Shown piece after piece: positions 56,028-64,000 of a DNA stretch of 64,000 nucleotides (positions are counted from its first letter, which is position 1; every line of letters begins with the position of its first letter). Position numbers and translations under genes: made by a program. The stretch spans positions 1,640,001 through 1,704,000 of the forward strand of contig NC_022792.1 in the NCBI RefSeq assembly GCF_000504085.1, written 5' to 3'. Below the pieces are notes generated by a model that had not been told where the DNA came from, ran no database searches, and saw only the letters and a program-made list of their open reading frames with translations. The stretch is from Pseudothermotoga elfii DSM 9442 = NBRC 107921 (GTDB taxonomy: Bacteria; Thermotogota; Thermotogae; Thermotogales; DSM-5069).

Positions 56028-56893
56028 TGGAGGTTGGCGAAGCCATCCTTAAGAGGAGAAGTGTGCGTTTTTTTAATGATCACGAAATAGATATTTCCAT
56101 TTTACATGAAATCCTAATTTCTGGCATTTATGCCCCAACCGCAGGCAATTTACAAGTGTGGGAATTTTACTGCTATTTTCAGAAAAACACTATCGATCGT
56201 ATAAAAAGTTGTTCCCCAGGAATACTGGGAAACCCCAAAGCAATAATAGTAGCATGTGTGAATGAGAGAAGAATCGAAGAATTGAAATTAAAAGACTGGA
56301 CTTTAAACGCTGTAATTGATGTTTCTATGGCTTGCCAAAACATTATGCTGAAGGCGTTTGAGTTGGGAATTGGATCTTGCCCAGTGACTTCTTTTGAAAA
56401 AGATACTCTCACAAAAATTCTTTCATTATCTTCTTATCTAAAACCATTGATTTTGATAGCTCTCGGATATTACGATAAATTACCTGAGACACCCGCACGC
56501 GACGAATCGGTTATTCATATTGAAGCGAAAAACCAAAATGAACCCACTTTTAATCAAGAAATTGAAGCTCCTCAACGTATATCAAATTTTCCAATTGAAA
56601 TGCTGGGATTTCTGATTACATCTGTAAAAATAAATGTTAGAGAGCCACCAAGTTACGCGGTTATTAGATTGTTAGAAGCTGCCGAAAAAATTTGTGAGTA
56701 TCTTCTTGATCTATACCCAGAACATCAAAGTTATTTCGAATTCATCAAGAATGAACTTAATACAGCATCTTCTCTATATTTCCTTGGAAATGCTACTTAT
56801 ATAGAACACTTGGAGAAGGCACTTGATGTGTATGTTCATCTACTTTCATCCTTAGAAAACAAAAAACAAAGTGAAAATTCTGGGAGGGATTGA
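56027..56893 (+). CDS. Nitroreductase-family protein with unusual C-terminal extension
   Basis: 288 residues. The first 175 form a nitroreductase-type flavin domain: ILKRRSVRFFNDHEID is the phosphate-binding start, YAPTAGNLQVWEF the flavin contact, and FELGIGSCPVTSFEKD with LIALGYYDKLPETPARD the end. The last about 100 residues are a helical extension (YAVIRLLEAAEKICEYLLDLYPEHQ) that I do not recognise from the family. ATG 56027 follows GGAAGTGA and overlaps the ATPase stop. It may carry out a redox step on the imported compound. Confidence 0.85.
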   Translation: MEVGEAILKRRSVRFFNDHEIDISILHEILISGIYAPTAGNLQVWEFYCYFQKNTIDRIKSCSPGILGNPKAIIVACVNERRIEELKLKDWTLNAVIDVSMACQNIMLKAFELGIGSCPVTSFEKDTLTKILSLSSYLKPLILIALGYYDKLPETPARDESVIHIEAKNQNEPTFNQEIEAPQRISNFPIEMLGFLITSVKINVREPPSYAVIRLLEAAEKICEYLLDLYPEHQSYFEFIKNELNTASSLYFLGNATYIEHLEKALDVYVHLLSSLENKKQSENSGRD

Positions 56894-56895
56894 GT

Positions 56896-57942
56896 ATGGC
56901 AGAGGCATTTGAGTTTGAAGTTGCAAAAGCTGCATCAATTATTGTAAGAGATTTGTGCCGTGTTCGAAGAGGAGAATCCGTTCTAATCACAATCGACTCA
57001 GTTATGGATTTCAAACCCGCCGAAGAAACAGCTAAAGTTGCAGAAACTTTAGGAGCAAAAGTGATGATTGCTTTGCATTCAACACCTAGGGGATATGGAA
57101 AAATTGCGGATAATCAATTACCAGAACCATTAAAAGCTGCTATTCCATCAACCGATGTATGGATTGAATTCAATAACCAATGGTTACTTTACAACAGCGC
57201 TTGGACCCAAGCAATGTCAAATGGCCGAACAAGATATTTATTCCTCGGAGGTTTGGATCGCGAGAGAATAGCAAGATGTATAGCAAGAGTAGATATAGAG
57301 CTCCAGGAAAAATTTCAGAACAAAGTTGTGGAAATGACCAAAAGGGCAAAAAAAATGAAAATCACCACACCTGCCGGAACAGATATTTCATTCGAAAATA
57401 TCCCAACGAGACCTGTAACAAACGAATTACGTGCAGATACTCCGGGACCACATTTCTTATTAGGACAAATAGGATGGGCCCCACTTGAGGAGAGTATTAA
57501 CGGTACGATAGTTTTCGATGGATCATTTTCTGGTGGAGGTGAAGCAGATCTTGGAGTACTTAAACACCCAATAAAACTTGTGGTAAAAGAAGGAAAAATC
57601 ACGGAGATACTCGGCCAAGATGAGGCAAAGTTCGTCAAAAAATGGTTGGAAAAACTGGATGACCCAAGAATGTACTATCTAGCTCATGTATGTTATGGCT
57701 TCAATCCAGGTGCAAAACTGAGTGGTTTATGTACTGAAGATGAACGTGTCTGGGGATCAACAGAATGGGGATTTGGTTACCAAGGGCCTGCTTTCAAGGG
57801 AAAACTTGGTGAAGCAATCTCTCACGCGGATGGGATTTGTTTAAATTCCTCCGTTTGGCTCGATGGAGAACTATTGATGGATGAGGGTAAGATTGAACAC
57901 CCAGAACTTGTCGAAATAGCTAAAATTATGGGAAAAATATAA
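56896..57942 (+). CDS. Aminopeptidase, M29-type (leucyl aminopeptidase/AmpS-like)
   Basis: 348 residues. EFEVAKAASIIVRDLCRVRRGESVLITIDSVMDF is the N-terminal domain of thermophilic M29-type aminopeptidases, and the metal-binding half contains ITTPAGTDISFE, DGSFSGGGEADLG, HVCYGFNPGAKLSG and the final HADGICLNSSVWLDGELLMDEGKI. Enzymes of this group remove N-terminal residues using two metal ions. It lies between nitroreductase and DUF917 genes, so it probably trims the imported peptide-like substrate. I start at ATG 56896, eight bases after GGAGGG; TTG 56890 is possible. Confidence 0.85.
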   Translation: MAEAFEFEVAKAASIIVRDLCRVRRGESVLITIDSVMDFKPAEETAKVAETLGAKVMIALHSTPRGYGKIADNQLPEPLKAAIPSTDVWIEFNNQWLLYNSAWTQAMSNGRTRYLFLGGLDRERIARCIARVDIELQEKFQNKVVEMTKRAKKMKITTPAGTDISFENIPTRPVTNELRADTPGPHFLLGQIGWAPLEESINGTIVFDGSFSGGGEADLGVLKHPIKLVVKEGKITEILGQDEAKFVKKWLEKLDDPRMYYLAHVCYGFNPGAKLSGLCTEDERVWGSTEWGFGYQGPAFKGKLGEAISHADGICLNSSVWLDGELLMDEGKIEHPELVEIAKIMGKI

Positions 57943-57969
57943 TTTTGTGATTAAGAAAGGAGCATACCT

Positions 57970-59067
57970 GTGAGAATTCTGCACAAAGAAGATCTTGAAG
58001 TAATTGTAAATGGCGCTGCTTTTTTAGGCGCAGGAGGAGGTGGGCCAGTAGGCGTTGGTAGGTACCTTATAGAGAGAATAGAAAAGGAAACTGGTAGCAT
58101 AGAGATAGAGCTAATAACTACCGATGAGATGAGTGATTATGAGTTTGCGGTGATGGTTGCAGGTATAGGGTCGCCAAAAATCATTAAAGAAAAAGGATTT
58201 GGTTGCGAGGCACTTTATGCGTATGAGTTTATAAGGAAAATATGTGCCATATCTGGGATGAAAGTGAAATACGTAATGCCTGGAGAAATGGGAGGATTTA
58301 ATACGCTTGTATCTGTTTACGTTAGTGGAATCACAAAAACTCCTTTAATAGATGCAGATGGCAACGGAAGAGCTGTCCCAGAGTTATCCACCACATTATA
58401 TTATTGTGCAGGCATTCCCTCCGTCCCTTTAGTATTAGCTGATTCATCAGGAGATATAGCTGTGGTATATCTTGGCAATGAAACAGATCATAAAACCGCG
58501 GAAAGTGTAGCAAGAAACATCACAGTGTCGTGGGGTATGGCAGCTGCTTTTTCTACATGGCCAGTACGCAAGCATGAAATCACTAAATATCTAGTTGCTG
58601 GATCAATTAGCCGAGCTAAAAAGATTGGAGAAATCCTCAGAAGATTTGGCGGTAAGTCAATAGAAGAGCTTTCTAAAAAACTATCTATCATGGGTATTAA
58701 GGAACTGTTCGTAGGATGTGTTCGCGATATAAATTCTAAGACCGAAAAAGGATTTGATTGTGGCATTGTCTCAATAGAAGGGAAAGATAAATATAGCGGA
58801 TTAACAATGAATATTTTGTTCAAAAATGAAAACATCTTAGCACAAATTGATGGTAAGCACGTGGCTATGGTACCTGATTTGATAAGTTTTATAGATGCCG
58901 AGACTGGCGAAGTTCTTACTAATGCCGAAATAACAAGTAATCAGAAAATAGTTGTCTATGGAATGCCTGCTCCCAAAAAATGGAAGCAAAAACCTTCTGG
59001 CTTTGAATCCTGGAAACATATTCTGCAAGATTTTGGTTATTCGGGAGAATATTTATCTCTTGATTAG
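57970..59067 (+). CDS. DUF917 (S-methyl thiohydantoin desulfurase-like) protein, paralogue 2
   Basis: 365 residues with the same plan as the paralogue at 49265: NGAAFLGAGGGGPVGVGRYLIERI, GEMGGFNTLVSVYVSGITKTPLIDADGNGRAVPELSTT, and the C-terminal beta domain (MVPDLISFIDAETGEVLTNAEI). The two differ widely, so they are old duplicates or separate subunits rather than a recent copy. GTG 57970 follows AAAGGAG. Last gene of the IclR operon. Confidence 0.85.
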   Translation: MRILHKEDLEVIVNGAAFLGAGGGGPVGVGRYLIERIEKETGSIEIELITTDEMSDYEFAVMVAGIGSPKIIKEKGFGCEALYAYEFIRKICAISGMKVKYVMPGEMGGFNTLVSVYVSGITKTPLIDADGNGRAVPELSTTLYYCAGIPSVPLVLADSSGDIAVVYLGNETDHKTAESVARNITVSWGMAAAFSTWPVRKHEITKYLVAGSISRAKKIGEILRRFGGKSIEELSKKLSIMGIKELFVGCVRDINSKTEKGFDCGIVSIEGKDKYSGLTMNILFKNENILAQIDGKHVAMVPDLISFIDAETGEVLTNAEITSNQKIVVYGMPAPKKWKQKPSGFESWKHILQDFGYSGEYLSLD

Positions 59068-59221
59068 TCATTTTTACTTAGGAGGCAAGAAAATAGTAAG
59101 TAAGTTCGCAATACAAAGTATTGTCAGCGGTTTTTTGAAAACGTGCGCAATTCGGTATTTCCTAACACTTTTAATATTTTCATATCACTTGAATTTTTGT
59201 GATCGTGGTAAACTATGTTAT

Positions 59222-59584
59222 ATGGATTACAAAATCTTTGCCTGGATAAGTGTTGTTTTACTTTTTTACAATTTTTCGCTTTTTCCACTGAGAAAAATCA
59301 TGAGAAATGTTAAGGGGGCCAGAAAATTTCTGAAAATTGGTTCATTGCTGCACAAATATACAGGATTAGCCCTGATTGTAACAGGTTTTATTCACGGTTA
59401 TCTGGCGCTGGGCATTTTTATATTTCATACAGGTTGGATTTTGTGGTTTAGCATAATTTTGCTGTTTGCATATTATTTGTTGAGGAAAGTTTTTAAAAGA
59501 AAATGGATGTATCTTCACAGATACACAGATTTTCTTGTCTTAGGATGGTTTTTTGTCCATTTATTTCTTCCGTGGTTGCTGTGA
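59222..59584 (+). CDS. Small four-helix membrane protein
   Basis: About 120 residues with four hydrophobic segments and histidines in HKYTGLALIVTGFIHGYLAL and WMYLHRYTDFLVLGWFFVHLF. This resembles the haem-binding core of ferric-reductase/cytochrome-b-like proteins. The frame is open further upstream but overlaps the DUF917 gene; ATG 59222 is the first start clear of it, with only a weak GTGGTAA site. Function unknown. Confidence 0.6.
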   Translation: MDYKIFAWISVVLLFYNFSLFPLRKIMRNVKGARKFLKIGSLLHKYTGLALIVTGFIHGYLALGIFIFHTGWILWFSIILLFAYYLLRKVFKRKWMYLHRYTDFLVLGWFFVHLFLPWLL

Positions 59585-59668
59585 AGGTTTTTCTACAGAT
59601 TAGCAAAAACTGCCCTTAATACATGCTTTCTGTGAGTTAAAAAGCTATGTTACGGAATATGAACAAAA

Positions 59669-59697
59669 TTGACATAAAAGTATCTTTATGATATATT
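59669..59697 (+). promoter_or_regulatory. Strong promoter of the second sugar ABC operon
   Basis: TTGACA (59669-59674), exactly 17 bases, then TATATT (59692-59697). Transcription should start near 59704, giving a leader of about 133 bases before the ATG at 59838. Confidence 0.85.
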
Positions 59698-59715
59698 CTT
59701 TTTGAATTAACGCAA

Positions 59716-59781
59716 GGGTATGGGGGGAGATGAGGAGAAGACCGTACCCCTTTGGGGTGTGGTCTTTTAGTTTTTTTTAAG
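59716..59781 (+). promoter_or_regulatory. Leader attenuator: terminator with alternative antiterminator pairing
   Basis: A terminator hairpin (GAAGACC-G-TACCCC, loop TTT, GGGGTG-T-GGTCTTT) spans 59737-59767 and is followed by a run of eight T. Its left arm contains CCGTACCC (59742-59749), which can instead pair with GGGTATGG at 59716-59723, just after the promoter. The two structures exclude each other. Downstream the sugar-transport genes begin. This is the layout of a transcription attenuator or small riboswitch; the signal is unknown. Confidence 0.65.
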
Positions 59782-59837
59782 ATATTTATAGATTATTTAA
59801 GCTATCTCATATACCATGGGGAGAAGGAGGTGTTAGG

Positions 59838-61136
59838 ATGAAGAAATTTTTGGTGATATCTTTGTTAGTTTTAACAGTTTTGTCGTTCGCAAAAGTAAAG
59901 ATTCAATTCTGGCATGCCATGGGTGGCTGGCGAATTGAAGTAATTCAAAACATGGTGAACGATTTCATGAAACTCAATCCTGATATCGAGGTGGAAGTTC
60001 AGTATGTTGGAAGTTACGAAGAAATATTAGCAAAAACAGTTGCTGCTGTACAGGCAGGTACACCACCACACGTGGTTCAATTGAATGAAATAAGCACCCA
60101 AAAAATGATTGATAGCGGTGTCGTAGTTCCTGTTCAAGATATGATTGACAAAGATCCAACTTTCGATGTTGGTCTGTTTCTGCCACAGGTACTTAATTAC
60201 TACCGGGTTAGCGGAAAGCTCTATTCAATGCCATGGAACAGTTCAACACCACTTTTGTATTATAATAAAACGCTTTTCAAAGAAGCTGGACTTGATCCAG
60301 ATAATCCCCCGAGAACTTACAGTGAGTTGATAGAGGCATGCAGAAAGCTTGTTAAAAAAGATGAAAAAGGAAATGTTATCAGAAGTGGTATAACCTGGCC
60401 ACTTTATTCCTGGTTCTTTGAAGAGTATATGGCTCTGCAAAACAAATCACTTGTCGATAACGACAATGGAAGAACGAAAAAAGCAACCAAAGCTACTTTT
60501 AACAATGAAGCGGCCATGAATTTTCTCAACCTGTGGGATAAATTAACAAAAGAAGGATTGATGATCAACACAAAACGCGCCGACTGGACAGCCGCAAGAC
60601 AACTTTTCATATCACAAACGGTAGGAATGCTCATATCTTCAACATCAGATGTCGCACTGCTGATGAATGAATCTGCCAAACAGGGATTTGAACTCGGAAC
60701 AGCATTTTTACCACTTCCAGATGGTGCGCAGCGTGGAGGAGTTATAATAGGTGGAGGAAGCCTGTGGATTATAAAACAAAAAGATCAGCAGGAAATCAAT
60801 GCAGCTTGGAAATTGGTTAAATATTTAGCTGAACCAGGACCTCAAATAACGTGGCATCAGGCAACAGGTTATTTTCCAATAAGAGTGGATGCAATTCAAA
60901 CATTGCAGGTTCAGGGGTATTACAGAGATAATCCACATCATCTGACGGCTATTCTTCAACTTCTAACGAGTGTACAGAATTACAACACAAATGGTGCAAT
61001 AATTGGTGCTTTTCCTGAGGTTAGAGACGCTATTGAAACAGCTGTGGAAAAAATGATATCTGGCTCCATCACACCTAAGCAAGCTCTCGATGAAGCAGAA
61101 AAGAATGCAAACAAAGCTATAAAAGAATATTTTTGA
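59838..61136 (+). CDS. Carbohydrate/glycerol-phosphate ABC transporter binding protein (UgpB-like)
   Basis: 432 residues with signal peptide (FLVISLLVLTVLSFA). IQFWHAMGGWRIEVIQNMVNDF and AGTPPHVVQLNEISTQ, then SMPWNSSTPLLYYNKTLFKEAGLDPDNPPRTYSE, match the family-1 UgpB branch that binds sn-glycerol-3-phosphate or oligosaccharides. ATG 59838 follows AAGGAGGTG. Two permeases follow and there is no ATPase. Expression probably depends on the leader attenuator. Confidence 0.92.
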   Translation: MKKFLVISLLVLTVLSFAKVKIQFWHAMGGWRIEVIQNMVNDFMKLNPDIEVEVQYVGSYEEILAKTVAAVQAGTPPHVVQLNEISTQKMIDSGVVVPVQDMIDKDPTFDVGLFLPQVLNYYRVSGKLYSMPWNSSTPLLYYNKTLFKEAGLDPDNPPRTYSELIEACRKLVKKDEKGNVIRSGITWPLYSWFFEEYMALQNKSLVDNDNGRTKKATKATFNNEAAMNFLNLWDKLTKEGLMINTKRADWTAARQLFISQTVGMLISSTSDVALLMNESAKQGFELGTAFLPLPDGAQRGGVIIGGGSLWIIKQKDQQEINAAWKLVKYLAEPGPQITWHQATGYFPIRVDAIQTLQVQGYYRDNPHHLTAILQLLTSVQNYNTNGAIIGAFPEVRDAIETAVEKMISGSITPKQALDEAEKNANKAIKEYF

Positions 61137-61141
61137 TAAAT

Positions 61142-61172
61142 GCGGCTGGCTCTGCCCAGCCGCTATGTTTTT
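61142..61172 (+). terminator. Intercistronic hairpin after the binding-protein gene
   Basis: GCGGCTGG (61142-61149) pairs with CCAGCCGC (61156-61163), followed by TATGTTTTTC. It lies between binding protein and permease genes, as in the two other importers of this window. Confidence 0.8.
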
Positions 61173-61187
61173 CATGGAGGTGCTCGC

Positions 61188-62057
61188 GTGAAAAGAAAAT
61201 GGCTGCCGTATATTTTTTTAATTCCAACCTACGTTATCATCGTCCTGTTCATATATATCCCTGCTGCTGATTCATTTTACTCGAGTTTTATGAAAATATC
61301 TGTATTTGGAAACAGAAAAATGTTTGTTGGATTGCAAAATTACCTAAATCTTTTTCAGGACCCTGATTATATTTTGGCGGTAAGATTCACTTTAATATAC
61401 ACCGCTGCTACTGTTCTGGTATCTATTTTTTTATCGTTCTTTTTTGCGTTGTTGTTAGATCAAAAAGTTCCTGGCTCGAGAATATACAGAACACTTATTT
61501 TTGCACCATACGCTGTTTCACATGCTGTTGCAGGAGCCCTCTGGGGTTTTCTGTTGAATTCTGTGGTTGGGCATGTCAATTACCTGACAAGAACACTGTT
61601 TGGAATACAGGCCCAATGGTTAACAACCAAACCATTCGCTGCATATTCATTGATAATAGCTTCCATCTGGAAAACATTACCGTTCAACATTATTTTCTAC
61701 TTAGCAGCACTTCAAAATATTTCGTCCGAGGTAATTGAAGCCAGCATAATCGATGGTACAAATTCCTGGACGAGAACCTGGAAGATTATATTTCCGCTTG
61801 TTTCGCCGATAACTTTCTATCTTGTCATCATGAGCATAATATCTTCTATGTTTCAATCTTTCGCAATCATAGATGTGATGACAAAAGGTGGTCCAGGTGG
61901 TTATACAACCAATATGATATACAAGCTCTTCATGGATGGATTCAGATTTCAGAAAACTGGCTTAGCTTCTGCAGAAAATGTCATACTCTTTTTTATAATG
62001 ATCGTGGTAACGGTGATTTATTTTTCTGCCGCGCAGAAGAGAGTTCATTACCAATAG
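61188..62057 (+). CDS. Sugar ABC transporter permease, UgpA/MalF-like
   Basis: 289 residues, six membrane helices; EVIEASIIDGTNSWTRTWKIIFPLV is the EAA docking loop. I take GTG 61188, six bases after TGGAGGTG. The upstream frame to 61140 would read through the hairpin. It pairs with the following permease. Confidence 0.93.
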   Translation: MKRKWLPYIFLIPTYVIIVLFIYIPAADSFYSSFMKISVFGNRKMFVGLQNYLNLFQDPDYILAVRFTLIYTAATVLVSIFLSFFFALLLDQKVPGSRIYRTLIFAPYAVSHAVAGALWGFLLNSVVGHVNYLTRTLFGIQAQWLTTKPFAAYSLIIASIWKTLPFNIIFYLAALQNISSEVIEASIIDGTNSWTRTWKIIFPLVSPITFYLVIMSIISSMFQSFAIIDVMTKGGPGGYTTNMIYKLFMDGFRFQKTGLASAENVILFFIMIVVTVIYFSAAQKRVHYQ

Positions 62058-62069
62058 AGGTGAAATGTG

Positions 62070-62909
62070 ATGAGAAAATCAACCAGAAAAACTATAAAAG
62101 TTGTGACAACTGAGATATTTCTGATAATAGCAAGCATTTTTATGTTTGCACCTGTTTTTCTGGCAATTGTTATGAGCATTCAACCACCAGAATTTGTCTT
62201 TTCTTATCCTCCCAAATTTCTCCCACAAGGATTTTTCACCAAAAATTATCTCGATGCTTTCAAAATAGTTCCATTTGCAAGAATGATGCTGAATAGTGCA
62301 ATAATAGCTGTTTTGATTACCTTTGGAAAATTGATCAGCGGTACACTTTCAGGTTATGCATACGCAAACTTTCAATTTAGGGGAAGCAGGATTTCTTTTT
62401 ACATACTTTTTGCGACACTCTTTATACCTTCTGAAATAGTCTTGATAGTTCCCCTTTTTAAAATAGTCAGTAAATTCGGCTGGACAAACACATATATGGC
62501 CATGACAATACCATTTATGGCAAGTGCAACGAACACTTTCCTGATGCAACAGCATTTCAAAACTATTCCGAGAGAATTTGAAGATGCAGCAAAAATTGAT
62601 GGAGCAGGTTCAATGCAGTATTTTTTCAGGATCGTACTTCCTCTTTCAAGACCTATTATAGCTGGAGCAGCGATAATAAATTTCACATACGCATGGAATA
62701 TGTACCTTTGGCCATTGATAGTGGCGATGGAAGATAAAATGAAAACAGTTCAAGTTGCCATAAACATGATCATAAACGCGGAATCTTCCAACAACTGGGG
62801 AATAATAATGGCCGGGACAGTGATTGCTCTGGCACCGACACTTTTGCTGTTTTTCACACTTCAGGATTTGTTTGTAAAATCACTTGTAAGTACCGGAATA
62901 AAGGGATGA
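62070..62909 (+). CDS. Sugar ABC transporter permease, UgpE/MalG-like
   Basis: 279 residues, six membrane helices, with the EAA loop REFEDAAKIDGAGSMQYFFRIVLPL. ATG 62070 lies five bases after GAGGTGAA; GTG 62067 is an alternative. Last gene of the operon; again no ATPase gene is present. It converges on the YdcF-like gene with one base between stops. Confidence 0.93.
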   Translation: MRKSTRKTIKVVTTEIFLIIASIFMFAPVFLAIVMSIQPPEFVFSYPPKFLPQGFFTKNYLDAFKIVPFARMMLNSAIIAVLITFGKLISGTLSGYAYANFQFRGSRISFYILFATLFIPSEIVLIVPLFKIVSKFGWTNTYMAMTIPFMASATNTFLMQQHFKTIPREFEDAAKIDGAGSMQYFFRIVLPLSRPIIAGAAIINFTYAWNMYLWPLIVAMEDKMKTVQVAINMIINAESSNNWGIIMAGTVIALAPTLLLFFTLQDLFVKSLVSTGIKG

Positions 62910-62910
62910 A

Positions 62911-63648
62911 TCATTTGAACCTGTACCAGAGAATACCTATTATTTCATGAATTGCCCACAGGTTTGCTGTTAAAGCATCTCTATTTGGTAAATAATCAGA
63001 CCAACCGAGCTTGGAGTGATTGTAAAGATAGCCTGTTGGGCATGGATGAACTGTGAATCTGGCCTTAGAAAATGAATAAATGGCACGCTTCATGTGAATT
63101 GCTGATGTTACGACAACCACGTTTTGAAAACCTTTCTCTCTGCAGATTTGCGATGTAAAAATCGCATTTTCAAAGGTTGTTTTTGCATCTGGCTCGATTA
63201 TTATCGCCTCTGCCGGAAAACCTAACGATATGGCTAAATCTCTCATGACTACTGCCTCTGGAGGTTGATTCAGCAATGGTAACATTCCTCCAGATATTAT
63301 CAGAAAAGAATCAAAGTCCTTTGCTATCCGGACGCCTTCGAGCAATCTTACTATAGAACTTTGTGATGGCTGATAACCATTAGGAGTCTTAACAATACCT
63401 CCACCAAGAACAACAACAGCATCAATCTTTTTCGGGATAGAAATTTCATAAGATCTTTCAAGAGGTAAAACAAGTGTTAGAGCACCAAGACCACTGGAAA
63501 AAAAGTAGAAACAAAGCGCAAGAAAAATCATAAAAATCGCCGTGTTTCTACTTTTTTTAAACTGCAAAATGCCTATTAATAGAAACAATGTCACGAAAAA
63601 ACCTGGAGGAAGAAGAAAAGCTTCAACAACCTTTTGAAATACAATCAT
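62911..63648 (-). CDS. YdcF/SanA-like DUF218 membrane protein
   Basis: 245 residues. Two N-terminal membrane helices (LLPPGFFVTLFLLIGIL; AIFMIFLALCFYFFSSGLG) precede the DUF218 domain: IDAVVVLGGGI, LIISGGMLP, IIEPDAKTTFENAIFT and VVVTSAIHMKRAI. This is the envelope-related YdcF/ElyC arrangement, often linked to cell-wall or polysaccharide precursors. ATG 63648 follows TGGAGG. Its start overlaps the end of the amidohydrolase gene by 26 bases. Confidence 0.9.
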   Translation of the reverse strand: MIVFQKVVEAFLLPPGFFVTLFLLIGILQFKKSRNTAIFMIFLALCFYFFSSGLGALTLVLPLERSYEISIPKKIDAVVVLGGGIVKTPNGYQPSQSSIVRLLEGVRIAKDFDSFLIISGGMLPLLNQPPEAVVMRDLAISLGFPAEAIIIEPDAKTTFENAIFTSQICREKGFQNVVVVTSAIHMKRAIYSFSKARFTVHPCPTGYLYNHSKLGWSDYLPNRDALTANLWAIHEIIGILWYRFK

Positions 63649-64000
63649 TTTTTCCTCCAAGCATACTCAAAACTAAACTTACATGCATCTGTGTACCAAC
63701 AAGCAAGGAATCTTCATCAATATCAAAGTACGGTGAATGGTGAGATCTTTCCAGACCTTTTTGCGAGTTTGACGCACCTATGAAATAAAAAACACCCGGT
63801 ACTTCTTTCAAAAAGAACGACATATCTTCTCCACCCATAGTTGGAGGTACCTCAACGACATTTTCTTTGCCAAAAATACCTTCAGCAATTTTTCGAACAT
63901 AATCTGTTAATTTTTCATCGTTCACGAGAACAGCTGTGCCATCTTTATGGTCTATTTCAAAATCTAACTCGTGAGCCATACACACACCCTGTGTAATTCT
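63623..64000 (-). CDS. M20-family amidohydrolase/peptidase, C-terminal part
   Basis: The frame enters from the right edge and is open throughout, so the start lies beyond the window. The visible 125 residues read RITQGVCMAHELDFE, then VPPTMGGEDMSFFLKEVPGVFYFIGASN and HHSPYFDIDEDSL. These are the last part of an M20D amidohydrolase (N-acyl-amino-acid or hippurate hydrolase type), including the metal-ligand histidine in HHSPYF and the GGEDMSFF motif. It removes acyl groups from amino acids in known relatives. Operon with the YdcF-like gene. Confidence 0.9.
   Translation of the reverse strand, partial: RITQGVCMAHELDFEIDHKDGTAVLVNDEKLTDYVRKIAEGIFGKENVVEVPPTMGGEDMSFFLKEVPGVFYFIGASNSQKGLERSHHSPYFDIDEDSLLVGTQMHVSLVLSMLGGKNDCISKGC

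Noticed and set aside
58952-59221. N-terminal extension of the small membrane protein into the DUF917 gene
   Set aside because: The frame is open but overlaps a conserved gene by over 100 bases and lacks a start signal; the membrane part begins at 59222.

Overview
The window looks like chromosomal DNA of a thermophilic, fermentative member of the Thermotogales, probably Pseudothermotoga-like. This is inferred from gene content: two carbohydrate ABC importers without their own ATPase, a GH2 glycosidase, phosphoketolase, many GTG/TTG starts behind strong GGAGGTGA sites, and an AT-rich base composition. No ribosomal RNA or complete universal marker is present, so the species is not proven.

Layout. 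(1) 0-2 kb: start of a SIS-domain gene, a DeoR regulator and a truncated hydrolase. (2) 2.2-6.1 kb, minus strand: a short-chain fatty-acid operon (AtoE-type permease, thiolase, two CoA-transferase subunits). (3) 6.3-9.6 kb: a YtrA-type GntR regulator, an ABC-2 exporter and a secreted hydrolase, with the operator overlapping the promoter, followed by tRNA-Asn. (4) 9.9-17.0 kb: a defence island bounded by a 145-bp inverted repeat that carries the promoter and first codons of a small HTH gene. Inside are a type III restriction-modification pair and an HNH-DGQHR protein. The modules are separated by attC-like hairpin elements and bounded by their own inverted repeats. (5) 17.1-18.9 kb: nucleotidyltransferase-like and metallo-beta-lactamase-fold genes. 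(6) 19.5-24.1 kb: a methyltransferase, a second restriction-modification pair (methylase with an SNase-like tail plus MjaI-like endonuclease), two flavodoxins and a DUF4405-like membrane protein with an apparent frameshift. (7) 24.2-32.3 kb: a visibly more GC-rich, patchy segment. Two copies of one frameshifted cupin pseudogene flank a pair of unknown secreted proteins, followed by an intact aldo/keto reductase, a truncated one, a CRISPR-like orphan repeat and a SecB-like fragment. This looks like acquired, decaying DNA. (8) 32.4-35.1 kb: iron-sulfur aldo/keto reductase, hydrolase and flavodoxin. (9) 35.3-41.8 kb: a sugar operon (binding protein, two permeases, GH2 enzyme, LacI regulator) with a perfect palindromic operator. 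(10) 41.8-48.1 kb: alkaline phosphatase, phosphoketolase, a membrane protein, an FMN split-barrel protein and a stand-alone pyruvate-kinase C-terminal domain. (11) 48.4-59.1 kb: an IclR-controlled operon with two DUF917 proteins, a complete peptide-type ABC importer, a nitroreductase-like protein and an M29-type aminopeptidase. (12) 59.7-62.9 kb: a second sugar ABC importer behind a strong promoter and a terminator/antiterminator leader, then a YdcF protein and the C-terminal part of an M20 amidohydrolase.

Functionally the window combines import and breakdown of sugars and peptide-like compounds with acyl-CoA metabolism, plus two restriction systems and an island whose boundaries do not match a standard mobile element. 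The best candidate for something undescribed is the 9.9-17 kb island. The leader at 59.7 kb and the DUF917 operon come next.
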